From Sorex araneus (Eukaryota > Chordata > Mammalia > Eulipotyphla > Soricidae), in contig NC_073302.1 of the NCBI RefSeq assembly GCF_027595985.1, forward strand, positions 394,372,403-394,436,402: 64,000 nucleotides of DNA. The letters are read 5' to 3'. Position 1 is the first letter of the stretch. Every line of letters starts with the position of its first letter. The translations under genes and the position numbers were made by a program. The notes beneath the pieces were generated by a model. That model was not told the origin of the DNA, ran no database searches, and was given only the letters and a program-made list of their open reading frames with translations. Shown one piece after another: positions 1 to 10,702 of the stretch.

Positions 1-230
1 TTCCTTTAGAGATAATGTACTTTCTCCCCTTCCATTTTTCAGTAAGAGTAAGGAGGAAAGTACATTTTAATTTGACTTTATTTTTCTTTTTATCACTTTA
101 AATACAAGTTACGCTTCTGTGTGTAAAAGCCTGGGGGGGGGGGGTTGGTTAACTCTTATAACCTCAGATTCTGTCCTATTTTTTTGATCTGTGGTTCTGT
201 GTCTTTTACTAATTCTGAATAATTGTTGGA
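1..230. other. Unique AT-rich flank with a G12 run
   Basis: No gene or recognised repeat. A run of 12 G lies at 133-144. The flank leads directly into the pyrimidine tract. Confidence 0.5.
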
Positions 231-868
231 TATCCTTCCTCCCTCCCTCCCTCCCTTCCTTCCTCCCTCCCTTCCTTCCTTCCTTCCTTCCTTCCTTCCT
301 TCCTTCCTTCCTTCCTTCCTTCCTTCCTTCCTTCCTTCCTTCCTTCCTCCCTCCCTCCCTCCCTCCCTCCCTCCCTTCCTTCCTTCCTTCCTTCCTTCCT
401 TCCTTCCTTCCTTCCTTCCTTCCTTCCTTCCTTCCTCCTCCCTCCCTCCTCTCTCCCTCCCCCTCCCCCCTCTCTCCCTCCCCCTCCCCCTCCTTCCCCT
501 CCCCCTCCCCCTGCCCCTCCTTCCCCTCCCCCTCCCTCCTCTCTCCTTCCCCCTCCCCCTTCTCCTCCCTCCCCCTCCCCCTTCCCCTCCCCCTTCCTTC
601 CTTCCTTCCTTCCTTCCTTCCTTCCTTCCTTCCTTCCTTCCTTCCTTCCTTCCTCCTCCCTCCCCCTCCCCCTCCCTCCTCTCTCCCTCCCCCTCCCCCT
701 TCCCCCTCCCATTTCCTCCCTCTCTCCCTTCTTCCCTCCCTCCCTCCCTCCCTCCCTCCCTTCCTTCCTTCCTTCCTTCCTTCCTTCCTTCCTTCCTTCC
801 TTCCTTCCTTCCTTCCTTCCTTCCTTCCTTCCTTCCTTCTTTCCTTCCTTCCTTCCATCCTCCTTTCT
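231..868. repeat. Long TTCC/CCT pyrimidine microsatellite
   Basis: About 630 bp are almost purely pyrimidine on the + strand. Blocks of (TTCC)n near 258-348, 373-435, 594-652 and 761-858 alternate with CCCTCC/CCCCT blocks. The strand asymmetry suits triplex (H-DNA) formation. Open frames across it (Pro/Ser/Leu/Phe on +, Lys/Glu/Gly/Arg on -) are compositional artefacts. Confidence 0.95.
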
Positions 869-870
869 TT

Positions 871-1046
871 TTTTTTTTTTTTGCTTTTTGGGTCACACCC
901 AGCGATGCTCAGGGGTTACTCCTGGCTCTGCACTCAGGAATCACCCCTGGCGGTGCTTGGGGGACCATATGGGATGCCGGGGATCGAACCCGGGTCGGCT
1001 GCATGCAAGGCAAACGCCCCACCCGCTGTGCTATCGCTCCGGCCCG
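871..1046 (-). mobile_element. SOR SINE, young, with 13-bp TSD
   Basis: This is a full-length tRNA-derived SINE in reverse orientation. The poly(T) at 871-882 is its A tail, followed by GTCACACC (end of the body), GGATCGAACCCGGG (B box) and CTATCGCTCCGGCCC (5' head). The TSD TCCTCCTTTCTTT is at 858-870 and 1049-1061, so the element landed at the edge of the pyrimidine tract. Confidence 0.93.
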
Positions 1047-1065
1047 CTTCCTCCTTTCTTTCTAT

Positions 1066-1240
1066 ATTTCTTTTTTTCCTTTGGGCCATACCTAGCATTG
1101 CTCAGTACTTACTCCTGGCACTGTACTCAGGGATCACTCCTAGTGGGCTGAGTTGGTGGTGCATATGGGGTACTAGGAATCAGACTTGAGTTGTTCACTT
1201 GCAAGACAAGCACTCTACCTGCTGTACTTTCCCTCTCACC
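1066..1240 (-). mobile_element. SOR-type SINE, old and diverged
   Basis: Same order as the intact copies: GGGCCATACC, then GCTCAGTACTTACTCCTGGC, a decayed B box (GGAATCAGACTTGAG) and a head remnant (CTGCTGTACTTTCCCTCTC). Many substitutions and no clear TSD indicate an old copy. Confidence 0.75.
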
Positions 1241-1620
1241 CCTATTTTTTTCTTTTCAAATTTATTTTATTCATTGAGATTTTATAATTTACAATTTTGT
1301 TAATGATCATTTCCCATGTATGAGTTCTAACACCTCAGCTATCACAAGTGTACCCATTTTCCCCTCCCAAGTGCGTCAGTACCCTTCTGTTTCAACCCAT
1401 CCCCTAACAAATGCAGTTGTGTGGATCAGTCTTCCCACTATGCTGACTTTGGCTATCTTGCTGTGTGACATTAAATCCAACATATGAAAGTGATCATTCT
1501 GTATCTATCCTTCTCCTTCAGACTGACTTTAATTGCATGGTATCATCTAGTTCCACTCATGTCACAGCAAATTACATGAATTTCTTCTGGCCTAGAGATT
1601 TATTGTAATCCATTGTGGCA
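1241..1620 (-). mobile_element. L1 3' end (ORF2 C-terminus and 3' UTR), minus strand
   Basis: Read on the minus strand, it resembles the end of mammalian L1 ORF2 and the start of its 3' UTR: ATGAGTGGAACTAGATGATA, then GAAGGAGAAGGATAGATAC and an AT-rich end. It is a 5'-truncated fragment. Boundaries are approximate. Confidence 0.65.
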
Positions 1621-1824
1621 ATTGTTTTCTGGGAGTAGGGCATGAAGGAAAGCTATCTTCTTGTGTTCTGATTAATCAGAGTTATAGGTTGATGTTATTT
1701 CTCCAGGATGAAATAATATGATATCTAACACTTTTCTTCCAGGTTTAGAGTTAGTGACAGCACATATCACTGATCATTGAAGTAGTTTTTGGCTTTGTTA
1801 TTTATCTCCAGCTGGAATAATTTT

Positions 1825-1852
1825 CTACCTATGACTGAAGTGTCATAGGTAG
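1825..1852. repeat. Perfect 11-bp inverted repeat, 6-nt loop
   Basis: CTACCTATGAC at 1825-1835 is the exact reverse complement of GTCATAGGTAG at 1842-1852. The loop is TGAAGT. It ends 7 bp before a second, larger hairpin. Confidence 0.9.
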
Positions 1853-1859
1853 AAGTGTC

Positions 1860-1902
1860 AAAGGACAACAAAAAGTGAAAATCACACTTTTTGTTGTCCT
1901 TT
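1860..1902. repeat. Perfect 18-bp inverted repeat, 7-nt loop
   Basis: AAAGGACAACAAAAAGTG at 1860-1877 pairs exactly with 1885-1902. The loop is AAAATCA (1878-1884). It is not followed by the U-run of a bacterial-type terminator, and no such function is expected here. Confidence 0.92.
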
Positions 1903-2265
1903 CATTTCAGATTGAGACTTTAATTTTGTAGTTTAGATGTGAAGGAAACTGGATGATGTTTTGGCAGTGACACCTATAAACCACTTTGGTGCCATCATAG
2001 CAAAGAAGCTCTTTCAGGATCTCCCTGACAGTTCTGTGTGTGGTGGCACTTGTAGAAGCTAAGTCAGAGAGTGTGGAAGTCTGAACTACTACCAGAGAGT
2101 TTATATGTTCATTATCCTAAGCTTGAACTTTAGGAATGAAAAAAATTAACTGTATATTTTATAGAATTTCAGAGTCTGGTGGTGTTGGCTTCATGTAAGC
2201 AAATGTTCAGGTTCTATTCCTCCGTGCCACTGCCTGTTTCTTCCCAGACTTTTGGTTACATGGTT

Positions 2266-2425
2266 GCTCTGTGCCTTAAGTTGCTTGGTAACTTGAAAAA
2301 CAAACACTGATTGGAGGGAAGTTGACACTGGTAGTGAGGCTGGTGCTAGACCATAGTATGTCTGAAACTCAACTATGAACAACGTTGTAAATCATGATGT
2401 CAATAAAAATTTTTAAAAAGTTTAA
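2266..2425 (+). mobile_element. L1 3' UTR end, plus strand
   Basis: The end of this segment, TATGTCTGAAACTCAACTAT then AACAACGTTGTAAATCATG and CAATAAAAATT, follows the terminal L1 3' UTR pattern also seen near 52,795-52,860 (CTGAAACAATCATGAATAAC). It is strongly 5' truncated, and the 5' limit is uncertain. Confidence 0.65.
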
Positions 2426-3188
2426 TATCATCATGCTAGTTTTAGCTGTAGCAGGCTCAATTATTGCTCTTTTAAAGATAGAACAGTGACCCTCTGGCTC
2501 TACTTTTGATCTTATTCATAGAATAAAATCTTCAGGTTATAACTTCAAGTCATTTTTCTAAAAATGAGGGCTATCAAATGATTTATAAGTGACCAACACT
2601 AAAACTGAAAGGTATAACGTATGTCCAACAAACTCTATGTTTGAGAAGTGCTTAACTTTTGTGCATTCTTCAATAGAAAGGCAAAAACAATAATCTAGTT
2701 TTAACTTCCTTGATTAATTTTTGTTCTTCAGCAGTCATATTTTATCCCTTTAGTGTAAGACAAGATTTTGTGGTTTATACCTATCTACTGCAGAAAGGCA
2801 TATACATGCACAATTATTGGATTCAGGAATTAAGATTGCATGCCAAGATAGAGTTCATAACAGAACCATCTGTCATCTGCAAGATGTTGTATAAAATAAT
2901 ATATGCAGTCATTTACTGAATAAGAGGCTCTGGCACTTAATCAGATGCATAATGTAAAGAGCACATTTTTGAAGATTTAATTAAGTTGGTCTTGATTGAC
3001 TTAGCTGAGTTTTCCAAAAAGAATTATGTTATTACATCTTAAATCACTCCTACTTACTTTGGGAAGAACTAAATAGATCACTTTGATCTTGCAAATGTAT
3101 TAAGGATTTTGTCACTATTAAATCTTTCAAGAAACAGAAACCATTTGAGAAATATTTTTAATTTATCACAAGTCAGTTTTAAAGTATA
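2426..3188. other. Unique AT-rich DNA
   Basis: Nothing recognised. The open frame at 2710-2919 shows no domain and no coding bias I can see. Confidence 0.5.
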
Positions 3189-3426
3189 TCACTGTCATCC
3201 CATTGCTCATCAATTTTCTTGAGTGGGCACCAGTAACGTCTCCATTGTGAGACTTATTGTTACTGTTTTGGCATATCGAATATGCCATGGGTAGCTTGCT
3301 AGGTTCTGACGTGCAGGTGAGATGCTCTCAGTAGCTTGTAGGGCTCTCTGACAGGGGCAGAGGAATTGAACCCAGGTCAGCTTCGTGCAAGGCAAATGCC
3401 CTATCGCTGTGCTATTGCTCCAGCCC
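3189..3426 (-). mobile_element. SINE-B (tRNA head, RTE tail), minus strand
   Basis: Reverse orientation. CACTGTCATCCCATTGCTCA is the RTE-type 3' end with its CACTGT tail. Then come the body (TGGCATATCGAATATGCCAT, GGTAGCTTGC), the B box (GAATTGAACCCAGG) and the head, which ends GCTATTGCTCCAGCCCC. Moderately diverged. Confidence 0.88.
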
Positions 3427-3540
3427 CTTTTAATTTCCTTAAAATTTTATGCGCTCTACAGTCCAAATTGCAGATAAAGAAACATAGAAAAGATTATTAA
3501 ACACATATATAGTTTTTGATGTAAAAAAATATCAAAGTAT

Positions 3541-3745
3541 GTAAAGTGAAATTAATTAGCTACACAGGTGGGGTGGGGCGCTTGGGGGGTAGGAGGTGGG
3601 ACGGAGGTATAGTGTGATTCTTGGTGGTGGAATATGTGCACTGGTGAAGGGATGGGTGTTCGAACATTGTATAACTGAGACTTAAGCCTGAAAGTTTTGT
3701 AACTTTCCACATGGTGATTCAATAAAAAAATAAAATTTAAAAAAT
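3541..3745 (+). mobile_element. Short 5'-truncated L1 3' UTR with 12-bp TSD
   Basis: Contains the G-rich 3' UTR tract (3568-3603), then GGTGGAATATGTGCACTGG, CTTTCCACATGGTGATTC and an AATAAA/A-rich end. The TSD ATATCAAAGTAT is at 3529-3540 and 3746-3757. The same 3' end occurs in reverse at 10,133-10,702 and 55,650-56,115. Confidence 0.88.
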
Positions 3746-3969
3746 ATATCAAAGTATATTTCTCATGACTTTCTATTCAATATATTATGACATGAAAATT
3801 TAACTTCTGAAAATGATATTAAGAAGCACGTTACTGAATGATTTTGAATCTGTAAGAAGCAACAAATAGGAAAACAGAATTGTTTTCTCTTTATAAAATG
3901 AGGTCTGAACCCTCTTATGGAAGTATTTTTATGTTACTTAGTTTACTTTGTTTTTGTTTTGTTTAATTT

Positions 3970-4128
3970 TTGTTCTGTTTCGACCACACTAAGTTGTGCT
4001 CATGGTTTATGATGACTGTGCTCAGGAGCACTCCTTGTGGGACTCACGCAAACGTATCCAATGCTAAGAATCGAATCCAGATTTCTGCGCATAAGACAAG
4101 TTGACTAATACCTTTGTTTACTTGTGCC
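3970..4128 (-). mobile_element. SOR-type SINE, very old
   Basis: Decayed reverse SOR pattern: CGACCACACTAAG, GTGCTCAGGAGCACTCCTTG, AAGAATCGAATCCAG (B box) and GCATAAGACAAG. The head is almost unrecognisable. Confidence 0.6.
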
Positions 4129-6059
4129 CATCTTTTATTTAAAGCTATCAAGTGATATAAGAATGTGTAGAAAATAACACAATTTTTTGTGAAATTTTTA
4201 AAACTGATGCTCATAATTATTTGGCATAATTGACTAAATTTTCTCTTTTATTTTTTGTAATGCATATTTAATGGAGTATATATATTTCCATCTTTTGAAC
4301 CTCACATTAGTAATTGAACTTACACTATAATTACTGTGTCCTCTAAAAATTAACATAAATATTTAATATATACTACATGTCAAGTAGTTTCACTAAAGTA
4401 TAATGAAATTATTATTATCTTCTCTACCTTTTTATCTAGATCTTCATTTTTATCATTAATGATAGAATTCTGTTTGTGATTTAGTGGCAATTCCCCTTCC
4501 ACCCCCAATAAAATTCAGTTGACCATCCTTCTTGGCAATAATAGCGCTAATAAAATAAAATAAAAGTTCATAGATAAAGTATTATGGATAGCACTTTGAA
4601 GACTTTGGATACAATTTGAAGTCAACTGCTATCCTTCTTGTCTCACTTTATTCCCTGATGCCTAAAACATATGGATGGATAAATGTTTCTTAGTGACCAC
4701 GATGAAAATTCTAAAAAGAACAGATTTAGTTATGTTCATATCTGAATTACTGAAACAATGTCAGCAGTTGCCTAATTTGAGAATTCTTTTTACTTAAAAA
4801 AATCAATCTATGAGACCATTATAGTCAGTTCTCAAAAAACACCAACTGAATGCAATTTGCAACCAAGTATGTGATATCCAAGAAATGGAGAAAAAAGCAG
4901 GAGACTATATTTCTTCTAAGCAATGCCTGGTCTTTAGATTATGAAGAATTAATGTTGCCCGAGTCAATTATTTAAGTATTTGTTTACTGTGGTTTTTATT
5001 GCCTGCACGTCATGTAAAAAGTATTTTTATCACTGGTATCTCGGTTGCTAGTATTTTCTCTTCGTGAATTTAATAATAATAATAATTATTATAAACCTTT
5101 TTTATATGTATCAGATCAAACAGACTTTCTTTGTAATTTATTTTGTTTGGCTTTTTTATGTCATACATTTCTCTGAAAGATGGAAGTGGATAGTATTAAG
5201 AATGTATCAAGTGATAAGTTGATGCATAAATATTTTAATAGAAAGATAGTATCTGTTTATTTAAACAAAGACTTGGATGAAATTTTAATGCAGTCTATTA
5301 ATATCTATATCTCATGACAAGTTTAGGTGCAAAAGTATTTGTTACAAAGGAGAAATTTGTGAGGATATGGTAGGAAAATATGATTTTCAATAAAGTGATT
5401 TAGTATACTTAACAAAACACGGACTCAGCATAATATTCAACAGCGCATACCTATTGGCATATTTTGCCTGTGGCTAAAAATGATTTGTGATTCTTTTTTT
5501 AAGTTCAACTCATATCACCAGGAGGTAATATTTACTGGCATATGCCATTTTTCATAGATGTGCTATATTACTTTGCTTATAGAAAGGGTATGTTTGATAT
5601 TAATTCTAAAGTATTTTTTTGGAATTGATAACTGCTTCAAATGCTCTATTTCCAAAAGTTTGACTATGACAAACTTTTACTCTTCATAAAAATTCTAAAT
5701 TAAAAATTATTTTAATTGTGATTTTTTATTATTTGAAGCAGAAACATAAAGTACTATAGTTCAAATTTTAATTCTACCATTTAACTTAAGTAGAACACCT
5801 AAATATTTAGGATATATAAAATAACTACAAGGCTCCTGGAACTGACTGGGTAGTGAAAAGAAAGTTTGAATATCATGAAATCTAGGTGTAATCCCAACTC
5901 TATGGAATATGAACAAGCCTATTTTTTAACCAATAAACTGAAATTATAAATAATTTCTATGCACTGGTATAGAATTATTGTTAATTTTAGAGTAGCTAAT
6001 ATATCTAGAAACAGTACTGAGTTTTCAGTCAGTTTTCTTAAATTACCAATAATATTGCT

Positions 6060-6255
6060 ATCAGAGTATAAACTACATGATACTCTCATGAAGTACTTTC
6101 AAATACATAATTTATTTGATCATATATTTCTATAAGGTTGAATTTTTTTTTTCAAAATATTTACGAAGAAGAAGCTGGGGCATAGATTAACTGCACTAGC
6201 AGGGTAATTATACAATTGGCAGGTGAACTAGTTTGAGAACTAAAGTCACTTTATT
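6060..6255 (-). mobile_element. MIR-type ancient SINE
   Basis: The order of motifs resembles a reversed MIR: AATTTATTTGATC (from ..taactcatttaatc..), ATTTACGAAGAAGAAGCTGG (from the 'gaggaaactgaggc' segment), GATTAACTGCACTAGCAGGG and GGCAGGTGAACTAG. High divergence is normal for MIR. Confidence 0.6.
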
Positions 6256-6594
6256 CTCTCAATATTGCTTTTACATTGCCTTAATGTTAGGTTGTACTTA
6301 TGTCTTGGTGAATTTGTCTCAGACTTTATTATCTATTATGATTTCCTTTCTTCAGCCCACTAGTTCCCATCTTAGGCTTTCAAGATAATTTCCATATGGG
6401 TGGTGATTTCTGATACCTGCTATGAATTCTAGCTCACTCACTCATTCTTGTAAACATAAAAAAATGTTTTTTCACTCCATATAGTGATATATTGGCTTTT
6501 CTATAGTAGGGAACTAAATAGTAGTTAAAGAGAAAATTCACATTTTCTACTTGAAAATATTAAAAACATTAATTTCTTAACTATTGGCCAAATC

Positions 6595-6735
6595 ACAACA
6601 CTTTAGGCTGGAAATAGCTTCAGGGATATCTAATTCACACTCTTACTTAGGTACAGAAATCCAAAAATATAAATGATCTATACAAGACCACAAACTAGAA
6701 GTCTGAACTCACAAGACTTATGAAAGTCCCTGACT
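6595..6735 (-). mobile_element. MIR-like ancient repeat, weak
   Basis: AGGTACAGAAATCCAAA, then GATCTATACAAGACCACAAAC and TAGAAGTCTGAACTCACAAG, recall the segment 'gatgaggaaactgaggc...ggtcacacagctagt...aactcagg' of MIR-related SINEs. The identification is tentative. Confidence 0.4.
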
Positions 6736-7635
6736 TTATACATGAATTATTTTTCCTTGATATCATAAAGAAAAAAAGGAATGACATAATTTCTAATCTT
6801 TTACTAAAATGATCCATTTAGCTGTTTACAGAACTAAATAGCAACATTAATGCAACCCAATGGTCATCATCACTGAAAATTACTTTCACTGAATTTTATG
6901 CAAACTATGACAGACTTTTATAAGATGCCATATTTTGCTTTTCTGCAAACAAGTTTTCTCCTATCCAAAATACTTTTCTAGGTTCTAACCTATTTTTAAT
7001 TATATTTATGTTGAGTTTTATGTTATTTAATAATATTTTTTCAGCCAAAATAACACAGAAGCAAAAGGAAAGTTTTTTAAATGATAGGAAAACATTAGTA
7101 ACATAGCAAGATAGTTAAACTCAAATGATTATGGGATATTCATCATGCAAATCCTTAAATTTCCTCTCTAAACATTAACTAAAACCACACCTATGGGCTC
7201 AATTTTCAAAAGGAAAATATCACACTGAGAACTTCTGGAAGGAATATCTACCTAACCTAAAAATAAAATATTGGGAACAAAATTAAAGGGTGTGAAAAAA
7301 ATGGAAAATTTTATTCCCTGCACTAAGTGTCAAATTGTGGCACTGTGAGTGGAAAAAATGTACCAACCATATTTGATGCCATTCATATTTTTTTAAGTGT
7401 GGCACACATATGACAATTGTAGATAAATGTAGCTTACAAACTCTGAAGTTTGACAAGTTTCCTTTCCATATTTTAAAATTCCCTTTAAAAATCTACTTCA
7501 AAGCTAAGGAAGACTATTCAACCAATTCTCAAATGGCAACAAAGAATATCATTACCCAATGGTTTTCCTGAATAGAATAAAACCAAGTTAAGGAGACCAT
7601 GAACAATATGCCCAGTATCATTTTTATAGACTAGA

Positions 7636-7680
7636 ATATATATATATATATACACTATATATATATATATATATATATAT
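7636..7680. repeat. (TA)n microsatellite
   Basis: Two TA runs separated by CAC directly precede the RTE-type tail of the SINE-B copy at 7681. Confidence 0.9.
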
Positions 7681-7925
7681 GTCACTGTCACTGTCATCCG
7701 TTGCTCATCGATTTGTTCGAGCAGGCACCATTAATGTCTCTCATTGCGAGACTTACTGTTACTGTTTTTGGCATATCCAATACACCACGGGTAGCTTGCC
7801 AGGCTCTGCCATGCGGGCGGGATACTTTCAGTAGCTTGCCAAGCTCTCTGAGAGGGGCGGAGGAATTGAACACGGGTTGGCTGCATGAAAGGCGAAAGCC
7901 CTACCACTGTGCTATCGCTTCAGCC
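7681..7925 (-). mobile_element. SINE-B, full length, minus strand
   Basis: The tail is GTCACTGTCACTGTCATCCG. It is followed by the RTE-shared segment (TTGCTCATCGATTTGTTCGA), the body with GGCATATCCAATACACCACG, TAGCTTGCCAGGCTCTGCC and GAGAGGGGCGGAGGAATTG, and then the tRNA head ending CTATCGCTTCAGCCC. (TA)n lies on the 3' side, and a TATGTGTG stretch follows the head. Confidence 0.92.
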
Positions 7926-8352
7926 CACATATATGTGTGTTTGTATATATGTATATAAAACAGTTATTTGAATTCAGATATCACAATCCAACTAAGAATT
8001 GTTTATTCATCACTCCGTAGTTAAAAATGATTAAGAATATTTGGAGTCAACTCTTTTAAGTTGTCTCAGGGGGTCCATGACCAGCCCAGGTGATATCAGT
8101 GGTTAGAGCCCCGAGGTGTGCTTCCCATGCCCTGCGATGCTGCTCACTATCTGCTGTGTTGGTCACCTACAAAGTCAGTGCAGATGTTCTGAAGGTCCTC
8201 CAGGGTGAAAGTCGAATATATGGGAGTTAGGTGGTAGGTTCCCCAGGTCTAAACCTGGTGATTCTCAGACAACCATATAGTACAAAAGATCAAACTAGCT
8301 CTGTTTATACATTGCATGAATCCTAACCCCCAATCTCCTTGTCCCCAATTAA
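7926..8352. other. Unclassified stretch, GC-richer than flanks
   Basis: 8050-8270 is distinctly more GC-rich than its surroundings, with no open frame or repeat family I recognise. It could be an old repeat. Confidence 0.4.
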
Positions 8353-8550
8353 GAATATTTTAGGGGATAGAGATAGTATAGTGAGTAGGGCACTTACCTT
8401 GCACATAGCTGACCTGGGTTTTATCCCTATCACCTTGCATCCCCACTTGATTTTCTGAACCCCGTTAGCAGTGATCTCTAGGCAGAGTCAGGAGCAATCC
8501 CTGAACACCACTGGTGTGATGTGACCACCCACCATCATCACCACCAAAAA
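8353..8550 (+). mobile_element. SOR-type SINE, diverged, plus strand
   Basis: Head GGGGATAGAGATAGTATAGTG followed by GGGCACTTACCTTGCACATA, B box CTGACCTGGGTTTTATCC and body GAGTCAGGAGCAATCCCTGA, ending GATGTGACCACCC. The tail is (CCATCA/CCACCA)-like instead of poly(A). Confidence 0.75.
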
Positions 8551-8667
8551 TATGAATATTTTAATAAGCCAAAGTGCTAGGATCCATACTCTATACTGTT
8601 TCTTTTTAAAAAAAAAAAAGGTTCAGAAGGTTTGGTGGGACAATGGTGGAGGGAGTGGCACTAGATT

Positions 8668-8848
8668 TTTTTCTGCTTATTTTTTTGGTAGGGGGTGCGC
8701 CCTGCTGTTCTTAGGCCTCACTCTTGTATTTGGACTTAACCATTATTTCTGGTCAGTTCAGGGACCACCTAAGGTACCAGGAATAAAACTCCAGTTGGCC
8801 CCGTGCAAATCAAGCACACTACCCACCAAACTATCCCTCCTGCCTCCA
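8668..8848 (-). mobile_element. SOR-type SINE, diverged, minus strand
   Basis: Reverse order: GCGCCCTGCTGTTCTTAGGC, CAGGGACCACCTAAGGTACC, GGAATAAAACTCCAGTTGG and CAAATCAAGCACACTACCC, ending ACTATCCCTCCTGCC. Old copy. Confidence 0.65.
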
Positions 8849-9534
8849 GGAATATTTAAGTTTGAAAACACATCAATATTTTAGGCTCCACAGTATAAAA
8901 TAAACCTAAAAATAAAATGGCGCTTAAAATAAAATATAGGAAAAATGAAAGAAAGATGACATTAAAGATATAGGAGGGTCCGATCTTCCAATTTTCATTA
9001 AAAAATCAATATATTAGTAATGTGGAAGATAGATTGTGATACAATGATATATAATGGAGAAAAAACAGGGAGACAGCCCTTAGGTTTATCTAAGGAAGAT
9101 TTAATGTACTCTTGAACTAAGACACTGGCAAGGGAGATAGAGACAGAGTATAAAGTTGTGATTTCTCAAATTTTAGCAGATTCAGAGATTCCGATGCTGA
9201 AATCGGAAATGAGAATTTTTATTTCTAATTACTCTCCAGGTCATATTGAAGCTATAGTCTAGAACCACAATTGCAAACAACTGGACTATGGACTTGACAC
9301 ACAGTGTGTCGACTGAAACAGCAATATTGGCAACACCTGGAAATTAGTAGAAACAGAAATTATCCAACCTTGAGTTATTCCTACTGCATCCTAGCCTGCA
9401 ATTTTACAACAGCAGTTGACTTTTGTTAGCCTTTGTAGTTTCAGTGAACAAATGGAATATCATAATTGAAACTGTCTAGAAGGAAGGTGACAATGCTAGT
9501 TATAATCCTCTTATTCATAGGCACAAAGGCTATG
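8849..9534. other. Unique DNA
   Basis: No gene or repeat recognised. It ends at the 11-bp target sequence used twice by retrotransposons. Confidence 0.5.
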
Positions 9535-9545
9535 TTTTACCTCTT
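9535..9545. repeat. Target-site sequence present three times
   Basis: TTTTACCTCTT occurs at 9535-9545, 10122-10132 and 10703-10713. The copies exactly bracket the RTE fragment and then the L1-type element, so two insertions used the same target. Confidence 0.93.
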
Positions 9546-10121
9546 TACTTGTATCACTTGTCATCACTTGTCATTCCGTTGATCTTCGATTTGTTTGAGC
9601 AGGCACCCGTAATGTCTCCATTCATCCTTGTCACATGCTAGTGTAGTCTAATGATATCTGCTTGTTCCAGGAACAGGAAGAGCCTCAAACTGTTCATTCA
9701 GGGTTTTGACAAAGAAGTCTGACCATCTCCTTGGTGGATGGCCACGTGGTCTTTTGACAACCCATAGAATCCAGTCTCTAACAGCTCTAGTCCAGTGGTC
9801 ATCTCTGAATTGCATTACCTGTCTGGCCCTTCTGATTTTTGACGCCTTGGCAAACGCGACAGCATCCGTGATTCTTGACCATCAATGGAGGTCGGAACTC
9901 CGGATTCCTTTCTCACTTGAGTGAAATGTGATACTCCAAGCATAGCTCTTTCAATTCCTCTTTGGGATACCCGAATAGCATTCTCATCCTGTTTTCCTAG
10001 GGCCTAGGTCTCTGAAGCATGTTAATGCAGGAAGAACTGTGTAGTCGAAAAGATGTGCCCAGAGCCAGAGTTTCTTCATCCTCTTAACCACTACTTAAAT
10101 GCTGTTGAAGGTGTTCCACGC
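9546..10121 (-). mobile_element. RTE-clade LINE, 3' end (ORF C-terminus), minus strand
   Basis: The minus strand encodes the C-terminal tail of an RTE-type reverse transcriptase polyprotein, downstream of the polymerase. Conceptual motifs in order are ERAMLGVS, VREGIRSSDL, a KIRWAGHV-like segment, RWTRAV, KRPPGRPPRRWSD, LNEQFEAL and DEWRRYWCPL, close in layout to BovB/RTE C-termini. The frame is broken by scattered changes. The 3' tail is a CACTTGT(AT/C) repeat rather than poly(A), as in RTE elements. The 11-bp TSD TTTTACCTCTT shows a genuine, 5'-truncated insertion. I recall a Sorex RTE in repeat libraries but could not check this copy against it. Confidence 0.85.
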
Positions 10122-10132
10122 TTTTACCTCTT

Positions 10133-10702
10133 TTTTTTTTAATTTTTATTTTTTTATTTTATCACCATGTGGAAAGTTACAGAGTTCTCAGGTTTATGTC
10201 TGTTATACCGTACTCAAACACCATCACTTCACCAGTGCCCATATTCCACCACCCAAATCCCTGGTATACCCCCGCCCCCCACCCCAACTGTATAACTAAT
10301 GAATTTCACTTCATTTTCTCTTCACCTTGATTACGTTCCATATTTCAATACAAAACTCACTATTGTTGTGGGAGTTATACCCCCAAACAAGATAACCCTA
10401 TTAATGAAGCATTTGATAATTAGTTTTCCATTAAAAGATTTTATGTTTTCAGGTTTTAGAAAAGGTCGCGTGGCCGCTAACGTGGCCTCTCAGCTCAGAT
10501 GTGTCCCAGTTCCAAATCCTGGAGCCCTGTTAGTTGCTGCTCAGTGTTGCCAGGGCTCCATCTGGAGAAGGTGTGCTCGCTGCACATCTTCCTTCCGGCT
10601 CCCCGGTGTTGTTGGCCCCAATTCGGGTCCGGAGCATTTTCCGGGCCGCATTGCTCACCAGAATGCCTGCCGCTTCTCTGTTGATTGTGGCAAGATGGCC
10701 GC
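10133..10702 (-). mobile_element. Short L1-type element, possible intact 5' start
   Basis: In element sense, the 3' end (10133-10440) is an L1 3' UTR with a G-rich tract, CTTTCCACATGGTGAT and a poly(A) tail (poly(T) at 10131-10140). The 5' 260 bp (10443-10702) are GC-rich and end exactly at the TSD with GCGGCCATCTTG, a YY1-type motif. No ORF2 remains between them. It is either an internally deleted L1 (5' UTR joined to 3' UTR) or a chimera. The TSD TTTTACCTCTT lies at 10122-10132 and 10703-10713. Confidence 0.75.

Larger units (their letters stand above)
1621..2265. other. Non-repetitive stretch holding two hairpins
   Basis: No gene or recognised repeat. Two adjacent perfect inverted repeats at 1825-1852 and 1860-1902 are listed separately. 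Confidence 0.5.
4129..7620. other. Long repeat-poor AT-rich stretch
   Basis: No gene is visible. Only two ancient SINE remnants are recognised (6060-6255 and 6595-6735). Open frames are short and stop-rich in all frames. Confidence 0.55.

Noticed and set aside
109-1189. Several long open frames on both strands (up to about 330 codons)
   Set aside because: They translate the TTCC/CCT microsatellite into low-complexity Pro/Ser/Leu/Phe or Lys/Glu/Gly/Arg strings and then run into a SINE. There is no domain or coding signal.
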